Assembly: GCF_029016285.1 (NCBI RefSeq) | Contig: NZ_CP091975.1 | Coordinates: forward strand, 186,001 to 250,000 | Length of the DNA: 64,000 bases | Direction: 5' to 3' | From: Vibrio sp. DW001 | GTDB taxonomy: Bacteria > Pseudomonadota > Gammaproteobacteria > Enterobacterales > Vibrionaceae | Notes under the pieces: generated by a model | Told to the model about the DNA's origin: nothing | What the model saw: the letters and a program-made list of their open reading frames with translations, nothing else | Database searches by the model: none | Shown: piece after piece, positions 58,322-64,000 of the stretch | Layout: each line of letters starts with the position of its first letter | How positions within the stretch are numbered: the first letter of the stretch is position 1 | Program-made: the position numbers and the translations under genes

Positions 58322-59350
58322 ATGATTAATTCTCACAATGCCTATGGAAAAGAGATTACAATGACCGTGATCGGAGCCGGTTCATATGGGTCATCACTGG
58401 CGATTTCGTTAGCTCGAAATGGCGATAATGTGGTTTTGTGGGGGCATGATCCTGAGCATATGCAGCGTCTTGAAAGTGACAGAGCTAACCAAGAATTTTT
58501 ACCTGATATTACGTTTCCTGACACATTGATTGTTGAATCTGATTTAAAGAAAGCGGTCCAAGCAAGCAGAGATCTTCTCGTCGTAGTACCTAGTCATGTG
58601 TTTGGCATTGTACTTAAAAGCCTAAAACCTTTTCTAAAAAAAGAATCTAGAATCTGTTGGGCAACCAAAGGTTTAGAGCCTGAAACGGGTCGATTACTTC
58701 AAGAGGTTGCGTACGACGTTATCGGGGATAGTTACTCGCTTGCGGTTTTATCAGGACCAACCTTTGCGAAAGAGCTCGCAGCTGGTATGCCAACTGCGAT
58801 TTCGGTAGCATCCCCTGATGCTGAATTTGTCGAGCAACTTCAAGAAAAAATACACTGTAGTAAGACCTTCCGAGTGTATGCAAATAATGATTTTATTGGT
58901 ATGCAACTTGGTGGTGCGGTTAAGAATGTTATCGCTATTGGTGCTGGGATGTCGGATGGTATTGGCTTTGGTGCTAATGCCCGTACGGCATTGATCACTC
59001 GTGGTTTAGCCGAAATGACACGTTTGGGCACAGCATTAGGTGCACAACAAGAAACCTTTATGGGAATGGCTGGTTTGGGTGATTTAGTGTTGACCTGTAC
59101 CGATAATCAATCCCGTAATCGCCGATTTGGTCTCGCATTAGGTCAAGGTAAGGATATTGATACCGCACAAGTAGAGATAGGCCAAGTTGTCGAAGGATAC
59201 AGAAATACGAAAGAAGTTTGGTTGCTTTCGCAGAGAATGGGTGTTGAAATGCCAATAGTTGACCAAATATATCAAGTATTATACCAAAGTAAAGATGCTC
59301 GATTGGCAGCGCAAGACCTATTGGCGAGAGATAAGAAAGCGGAAGGATAA
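58322..59350 (+). CDS. gpsA: Glycerol-3-phosphate dehydrogenase [NAD(P)+]
   Basis: A 342-residue enzyme reducing dihydroxyacetone phosphate to sn-glycerol-3-phosphate for phospholipid synthesis. [20 protein letters not shown] is the NAD motif (after a short extension common in vibrios), [19 protein letters not shown] and [20 protein letters not shown] with the catalytic Lys follow, then [23 protein letters not shown] 58322 with AGGA upstream is chosen over GTG 58316. cysE follows 2 bases after its stop. Confidence 0.96.
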   Translation: MINSHNAYGKEITMTVIGAGSYGSSLAISLARNGDNVVLWGHDPEHMQRLESDRANQEFLPDITFPDTLIVESDLKKAVQASRDLLVVVPSHVFGIVLKSLKPFLKKESRICWATKGLEPETGRLLQEVAYDVIGDSYSLAVLSGPTFAKELAAGMPTAISVASPDAEFVEQLQEKIHCSKTFRVYANNDFIGMQLGGAVKNVIAIGAGMSDGIGFGANARTALITRGLAEMTRLGTALGAQQETFMGMAGLGDLVLTCTDNQSRNRRFGLALGQGKDIDTAQVEIGQVVEGYRNTKEVWLLSQRMGVEMPIVDQIYQVLYQSKDARLAAQDLLARDKKAEG

Positions 59351-59352
59351 GT

Positions 59353-60174
59353 ATGAAACACTGCAAGCCAAGTAATGTATGGCAGACGATTGTAAAGGAA
59401 GCACGCGAACAGGCCGTACAAGAGCCAATGCTTGCCAGTTTTTACCACGCAACCATTATAAATCATGACAGTCTTTGTGCCGCGTTAAGCTATATATTGG
59501 CAAACAAATTAAAAACAGCGTCGATGCCCGCGATGGCGGTTAGAGAGGTGGTTGAAAAAGCGTTGGCGGCGGATCCTGAAATTACAGAATCAGCCGCGTC
59601 TGATATCTGTGCAACGGTAAACCGAGATCCTGCGGTAAGTCTTTATTCTATCCCTCTACTTTATCTGAAAGGGTTTCATGCGTTACAAGGCTATCGGGTT
59701 GCTAATTATCTATGGAAGCAAAAACGTTATGCTCTTGCTACCTATTTACAGAACCAGATTTCGGTTGCATGCCAAGTAGATGCACACCCTGCGGCGACAA
59801 TAGGCAAAGGTATCATGCTTGACCATGCTACCGGTATTGTCATTGGTGAAACAGCCGTAGTTGAAGATGATGTGTCGATACTGCAAAACGTAACATTGGG
59901 TGGTACAGGTAAAGAAGGCGGCGATCGACATCCGAAGATTCGTGAGGGCGTGATGATTGGTGCGGGTTCTAAAATCTTAGGCAATATTGAGGTAGGCCGA
60001 GGAGCGAAGATAGGTTCTGGTTCCGTGGTACTTCAATCCGTCCCTGAGCACACCACCGTTGCTGGCGTACCTGCAAAAATAGTAGGACGACCGACAAGCG
60101 ACAAACCCTCTGAGGATATGGATCAAGCGTTTAACGGTAAATCTAATGTTTACACTGATGGTGCTGGCATTTAG
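59353..60174 (+). CDS. cysE: Serine O-acetyltransferase
   Basis: A 273-residue enzyme, the same length as E. coli CysE, catalysing the first step of cysteine synthesis. The helical N-terminal half is followed by hexapeptide-repeat left-handed beta-helix: HPAATIGKGIMLDHATGIVI with the catalytic His, TLGGTGKEGGDRHPKIREGV and KIGSGSVVLQSVPEHTTVAG. The C-terminal tail ending in Ile (DGAGI) can bind CysK in the cysteine synthase complex. RBS GGAAGGA overlaps the gpsA end, so the pair is cotranscribed. Confidence 0.96.
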   Translation: MKHCKPSNVWQTIVKEAREQAVQEPMLASFYHATIINHDSLCAALSYILANKLKTASMPAMAVREVVEKALAADPEITESAASDICATVNRDPAVSLYSIPLLYLKGFHALQGYRVANYLWKQKRYALATYLQNQISVACQVDAHPAATIGKGIMLDHATGIVIGETAVVEDDVSILQNVTLGGTGKEGGDRHPKIREGVMIGAGSKILGNIEVGRGAKIGSGSVVLQSVPEHTTVAGVPAKIVGRPTSDKPSEDMDQAFNGKSNVYTDGAGI

Positions 60175-60258
60175 TGGATTTAATCGTACGTGACTTTTTA
60201 TACACGCACTGCGTTCGTTTCTAAGTTCCAGAAGCGAACATGGTGAGTGATCCCAGAT

Positions 60259-61608
60259 TCAGCACTCCACACTCAAAGCTAACATCTCTCTTCGTAGCCT
60301 AAGCGCGTATAAATACCCACACACACCACCGACCATATTACCTATCAACACCCCTGCAAATAGCCCTTGAATTCCATATAGCCAACTGCCTATCCAAGCG
60401 GCAGGAAGGGTGAAAATAAACAACCTCATAAAGCTCCAGTAAAATGCCTGTAGTGGTTGATGCATCGCATTTAGGCTGCTGACTAGCAACATAATAATGC
60501 CTTGGAAACCATAACTAAAAGGCACGATGATGAGGTAGAGCCAAATCAAATCATTCACCGCTTCTTCTCGACCAAACAGAGCCGCGATAGGAATACTGAG
60601 AGGAATCATCATGATGAAAATAAAAAACTGAAATACCAATGAAAAACGCATCGACAGAAACATGGCATCAAAGCTGCGTTCGTAGTTTTTTGCACCTAAA
60701 TTTTGCGCCATAAAAGGTGTGAGAGCAGAAGTTAAGGACATGATAACTAATAACAATAAAGACTCAATACGTTGAGCTGCGCCATAAGCCGCAACGGCAG
60801 CAGTACCATGATTGGCTAAAAGCATCATTAGAACGGCACCTGAAATGGGCGTCATTGCAGTAGAAATACCAGCAGGCGTACCTATTTTCAGAACCTGTTT
60901 CCAGTCGGCAATAATGTATGAAAAATTGGGTAAACTAAGTAGTTTTTCTCTCTTGATCAAAAGGTAGAGTGAGCAGAGAAGGGCGCCAAACCAACTTACA
61001 CCACTGGAAATTGCAGCACCTTGAATACCTAACTCAGGGAAAGGGCCATAACCAAATATCAATAGCGGATCCAGAATACCGTTAATCAGTCCCGCCACAA
61101 TCATAATTTTGGCGGGGGTCTTGGTATCGCCTGTTGCTCGAATAGCGCTATTACCAGCCATCGGAATGACCAATAAAGGAATCGTGACATACCAGATCAG
61201 CATGTACTCATTAATGAGTGGTATGAGTTTATCTTCAGCACCTAAAAAACCAAACAGCGGCTCAATAGTAAATAGACCAAAGAGCGAGGCGATTGAAATA
61301 AGTAGTATTGCGAGTAGTAAACCATGGGAAGTAAAGTGTGCTGCATGCTTGTTTTCGCCCTGACCTAATAGCCGTGCAATATTCGTTGATAGACCGATGC
61401 CTATCCCCATGGTTATGCAGTTGACGCCAAAGGTGACAGGGAAAGTAAAGCTTATTGCGGCAAGTGCATCAGTGCCGAGCAGGGAGATAAAAAAGGTATC
61501 AACAACATTAAACATCAAGATCGCAACTAAACCAAATACCATAGGTACGGTCATGTTTCGAAGAACTTGAGGTATCGGTGCCGTTAATAGCCCGTGTCTA
61601 TCTTGCAT
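60259..61608 (-). CDS. MATE family multidrug efflux transporter
   Basis: A 449-residue polytopic membrane protein with about twelve segments. MTVPMVFGLVAILMFNVVDT, FPVTFGVNCITMGIGIGLST and GDTKTPAKIMIVAGLINGIL are typical MATE stretches, with a related second half (GTPAGISTAMTPISGAVLMM). It probably exports cationic compounds in exchange for Na+ or H+. It is convergent with cysE; no strong terminator is visible in the short gap. Confidence 0.9.
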   Translation of the reverse strand: MQDRHGLLTAPIPQVLRNMTVPMVFGLVAILMFNVVDTFFISLLGTDALAAISFTFPVTFGVNCITMGIGIGLSTNIARLLGQGENKHAAHFTSHGLLLAILLISIASLFGLFTIEPLFGFLGAEDKLIPLINEYMLIWYVTIPLLVIPMAGNSAIRATGDTKTPAKIMIVAGLINGILDPLLIFGYGPFPELGIQGAAISSGVSWFGALLCSLYLLIKREKLLSLPNFSYIIADWKQVLKIGTPAGISTAMTPISGAVLMMLLANHGTAAVAAYGAAQRIESLLLLVIMSLTSALTPFMAQNLGAKNYERSFDAMFLSMRFSLVFQFFIFIMMIPLSIPIAALFGREEAVNDLIWLYLIIVPFSYGFQGIIMLLVSSLNAMHQPLQAFYWSFMRLFIFTLPAAWIGSWLYGIQGLFAGVLIGNMVGGVCGYLYALRLRREMLALSVEC

Positions 61609-61699
61609 GCAATATTCACAAAGGGGATTGGGTAGCTAGGATACCGTTTTTTTTTGGGTTCTCATAGAAGGGGATTTTTAAAAGATCACAATGTGTTGA

Positions 61700-61747
61700 G
61701 AGTTTTGAGTCTGAAGCCCCTTGGTGCCTCAAAACTCAAAACGAAGT
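61700..61747. terminator. Hairpin between the flavoprotein and MATE genes
   Basis: GAGTTTTGAG (61700-61709) and CTCAAAACTC (61738-61747) form a 10-bp stem just beyond the stop of the flavoprotein gene on the minus strand. There is no clean T-run after it, so its function as a terminator is uncertain. Confidence 0.35.
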
Positions 61748-61757
61748 CTTCGTTAGA

Positions 61758-63209
61758 TTAACAACCCGGACCACAATCCAGACAATGTTCAATTGTCTCT
61801 GGACCAAGATGCAATTTGGCGTTTAGGTCTCTAAGTGCGGTACGAACGCCTTCTTCGATGACAGGGTGATAATAAGGCATGTCGAGCATGTCAGAAACCG
61901 TCATTTTATTTTGGTGTGCCCACGCAAGTAAATGGGCAAGATGTTCTGCGCTAGGCCCTATCATTTCAGCGCCTAAGAATCGTCCTGTACCTTGTTCTCC
62001 ATAGACATGCAGTAAACCCTTATTGCGAAGCATTACACGTGACCGACCCTGACCTTCAAACGAGACTTTCCCCGTCGCAAAGCAACCACAGTTACCCAAA
62101 CGTTCCGTTATTTGCTTATACGTTTCGCCAACCATCGCAATCTGTGGATCAGTAAAAACAGCAGAAATAGATGAGCGACGAAGTCCGGCCCGGATATCAG
62201 GATAACGACCAGCGTTGTCTCCCGCTATACGACCTTGATCTGCCGCCTCATGTAACAGCGGTATTTGATTGCTTGCATCACCTGCGACAAAAATACTGGC
62301 GACAGAGGTTTGTAATGTGAAGTGATCCGCTGTTGGTATTCCGCGAGCATCTAATTCGATATCGGTGTTCTCAATATCCAGTTTATCCACATTGGCTCTA
62401 CGACCAGTGGCCGCGAGAACATAATCGACAGTAAATAGCTCTAGTTCATCGTCTCGGTTGATGAATTGTATTTCAACTTTATCGTCAACGCGCTTCATGC
62501 TTTCAACTTTTACGTCGGCGTTTAAGTAAAATTTTTCCTTAAAGGCGTTGTTGGCGTATGCCATGACTTCTGGGTCAGTGATAGGGCCTACTTGTCCTCC
62601 AACACCGAATAGTTTTATTTTGACGCCTAAACGATGTAACGCCTGACCTAACTCAAGGCCAATTACTCCGGGACCAAATACGGCGACTGATTCAGGTAGG
62701 TCGTCCCAATCAAATACATCATCATTGATAACTAATCGGTCGCCAAGGTCATTCCAAACTGCAGGGTATGCAGGTCGAGAACCTGTTGCGATAATGATAC
62801 GGTCTGCTTTTATTTTCGTATGCCCATCGACAATCAAGGTGTTGTTATCGACAAATTTGGCATAACCTGCAACTTTATCTTCAGAAGGTATCTCATCTAC
62901 CCCTTCAAGTACAAAGCCAACAAAGCGATCTCTTTCTCTTTTTATCCTGTCCATCACTTCACGGCCATTGATCACTATTTCACTTTGAGGGTGAACGCCG
63001 AATGCAGGGGCTTTTTCAATCTGATGAACACTTTCTGCGGCTGCGATAAGCAGTTTAGAAGGCATGCATCCAACTCGGGCACACGTTGTCCCATAAGGAC
63101 CGCCTTCAATTATCACGACGTTTTTATTATGTGCTTTTGCTGCACGATAGGCGCCAAGACCCGCTGTACCACCGCCAATGATGGCCACATCTACATTGAT
63201 TTTTTTCAT
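61758..63209 (-). CDS. Dihydrolipoamide dehydrogenase-like disulfide reductase
   Basis: A 483-residue pyridine nucleotide-disulfide oxidoreductase. VAIIGGGTAGLGAYRAAK binds FAD, TTCARVGCMPSKLLIA has the redox pair Cys43/Cys48, VAVFGPGVIGLELGQAL binds NAD(P), IFVAGDASNQIPLLHEAADQ is the second FAD motif, and YYHPVIEEGVRTAL the His-Glu of the interface. Unlike normal Lpd it ends in a Cys-rich tail, HCLDCGPGC (Cys476, 479, 483). It is not in a pyruvate or oxoglutarate dehydrogenase operon but beside a peroxiredoxin, which suggests a role in thiol redox. Confidence 0.85.
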   Translation of the reverse strand: MKKINVDVAIIGGGTAGLGAYRAAKAHNKNVVIIEGGPYGTTCARVGCMPSKLLIAAAESVHQIEKAPAFGVHPQSEIVINGREVMDRIKRERDRFVGFVLEGVDEIPSEDKVAGYAKFVDNNTLIVDGHTKIKADRIIIATGSRPAYPAVWNDLGDRLVINDDVFDWDDLPESVAVFGPGVIGLELGQALHRLGVKIKLFGVGGQVGPITDPEVMAYANNAFKEKFYLNADVKVESMKRVDDKVEIQFINRDDELELFTVDYVLAATGRRANVDKLDIENTDIELDARGIPTADHFTLQTSVASIFVAGDASNQIPLLHEAADQGRIAGDNAGRYPDIRAGLRRSSISAVFTDPQIAMVGETYKQITERLGNCGCFATGKVSFEGQGRSRVMLRNKGLLHVYGEQGTGRFLGAEMIGPSAEHLAHLLAWAHQNKMTVSDMLDMPYYHPVIEEGVRTALRDLNAKLHLGPETIEHCLDCGPGC

Positions 63210-63265
63210 GAGAGATCTCTTTTGTTAGCTTGTGCTTTGTTTGAATGGTGACTTTTTCTATAGAG

Positions 63266-63303
63266 TATGGTGTGTAAACATTAAACTAGGTTTACACACC
63301 ATA
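63266..63303. terminator. Perfect 14-bp inverted repeat after the peroxiredoxin gene
   Basis: TATGGTGTGTAAAC (63266-63279) and GTTTACACACCATA (63290-63303) are perfect inverted copies with a 10-base spacer. It lies just past the peroxiredoxin stop on the minus strand and upstream of the flavoprotein gene. It may be a terminator, though it lacks a T-run, or an operator-like site for the flavoprotein gene. Confidence 0.5.
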
Positions 63304-63335
63304 TAGAGAGCGTTAATGAACGCTTTCCGTTCGAA

Positions 63336-64000
63336 TTATTGGCCTAAGAATGCCTCTAACTCTTCACTTCCACCAATGTGCTTACCACCAATGTAGACTT
63401 GAGGTACAGTTGTTTGTCCTGTTACAGCACGTAATGTTACGGTCGTTGCATCCTTACCAAGTACCACTTCTTCAAACTGAAGGCCTTTCGCTTTTAGGTC
63501 TTGTTTCGCTTTAGAACAGAACGGACAGCCTGGTTTCGTAAATACAGTGATAGATTCTTGAGTTTTGTATTCAGGCGCGACGTATTTAAGCATCGTATCT
63601 GCATCAGAAACTTTGAACGGGTCGCCAGGTTCGTTTGGCTCGATGAACATTTTTTCAACAACTCCATTCTTGACTAGCATGCTGTAGCGCCATGAACGCT
63701 TGCCAAATCCGATCTCACTTTTGTCTACCAACATGCCCATGCCGTCTGTGAAGTCACCGTTGCCATCGGGGATAAAGGTAATGTTTTCTGCTTCTTGGTC
63801 ATCTTTCCATGCGTTCATAACAAATGTATCGTTGACGGATACGCAAAGGATGTCGTCGACACCATGGTCTTTGAATACAGAGTTTAGCTCGTTATAGCGA
63901 GGTAAGTGGCTTGAAGAACACGTAGGAGTAAACGCACCCGGTAGGCTGAATACAATCACCGTTTTGTCTTTAAAAAGCTCATCCGTTGTCATACTGATCC
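63336..64000 (-). CDS. Hybrid peroxiredoxin-glutaredoxin (Prx5-Grx), 5' end outside window
   Basis: The visible part is 221 or so residues of a protein usually about 240-245 long; the frame is still open at the window edge, so some 20-25 N-terminal residues lie outside. The Prx5 domain has [20 protein letters not shown] with the peroxidatic Cys; the C-terminal glutaredoxin domain has [17 protein letters not shown] with the Cys-Pro-Phe-Cys pair and [18 protein letters not shown]. It reduces peroxides with glutathione. In V. cholerae the homologue sits next to oxyR, which may be just outside here. Confidence 0.95.
   Translation of the reverse strand, partial: ISMTTDELFKDKTVIVFSLPGAFTPTCSSSHLPRYNELNSVFKDHGVDDILCVSVNDTFVMNAWKDDQEAENITFIPDGNGDFTDGMGMLVDKSEIGFGKRSWRYSMLVKNGVVEKMFIEPNEPGDPFKVSDADTMLKYVAPEYKTQESITVFTKPGCPFCSKAKQDLKAKGLQFEEVVLGKDATTVTLRAVTGQTTVPQVYIGGKHIGGSEELEAFLGQ

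Noticed and set aside
62820..63251. 143-codon plus-strand frame antisense to the flavoprotein gene
   Set aside because: Entirely opposite to a well conserved FAD/NAD enzyme; Cys/Phe-rich translation typical of a shadow frame.

Overview
The window looks like a piece of the main chromosome of a Vibrio species (Vibrionaceae). The right part carries an ordinary Vibrio housekeeping neighbourhood: envC, gpmI, a membrane rhodanese, secB, gpsA, cysE, a MATE exporter, a lipoamide-dehydrogenase-like flavoprotein and a peroxiredoxin-glutaredoxin hybrid. The left and middle parts are a cell-surface polysaccharide region between a broken hldD (gmhD) and rjg, which is the border pair typical of Vibrio O-antigen/capsule loci. 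The surface genes are visibly more AT-rich than the housekeeping ones. No tRNA, rRNA or CRISPR array was seen.

1-8.2 kb (+): a nonulosonic acid (pseudaminic-acid-type) operon. It holds the pseC 3' end, a cytidylyltransferase/aldo-keto reductase fusion, an SDR, pseG, a pseH-like acetyltransferase fused to an FkbH protein, a VOC domain fused to an acyl carrier protein, and pseI. The FkbH and ACP parts suggest that the sugar receives an ACP-borne acyl group, perhaps glyceryl, rather than plain acetate. 8.3-11.6 kb (-): a sialyltransferase-like glycosyltransferase, an O-antigen ligase/polymerase and an LpxM-like lipid A acyltransferase, which tie that sugar to LPS. 11.6-14 kb: a pile of decayed IS3, IS30 and IS407-type elements that cut hldD down to its first ~57 codons.

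14.2-45.5 kb (+): a Wzx/Wzy-type O-antigen locus. It starts with wzz, then an ops (RfaH) element and, unexpectedly, an S-adenosylmethionine synthetase gene. Next come genes for UDP-GalNAcA (tviB/wbpO, wbpP), a dTDP-4-amino-sugar (rmlBAC, aminotransferase, acetyltransferase), GDP-D-rhamnose (gmd, rmd, manC), seven glycosyltransferases, two methyltransferases, wzx and wzy. It ends with wbpV-wbpL-wbpM-like genes, which make and load the first sugar, and ugd. Two remnants of one ISAs1-type element lie at 22.7-23.5 and 41.9-42.2 kb. The manB gene beside manC is a pseudogene; an intact phosphomannomutase at 52-53 kb probably replaces it.

45.7-54.9 kb: rjg, a RelB/RelE-type toxin-antitoxin pair, a TetR regulator, a DHH phosphoesterase, a UDP-glucuronate epimerase, a 1.07-kb tandem array of a 244-bp repeat, phosphomannomutase and envC. 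A composite palindromic repeat recurs in the gaps at about 3.0, 8.3, 47.1, 51 and 53.6 kb.

All functions are read from sequence motifs and gene order; no database search was run.
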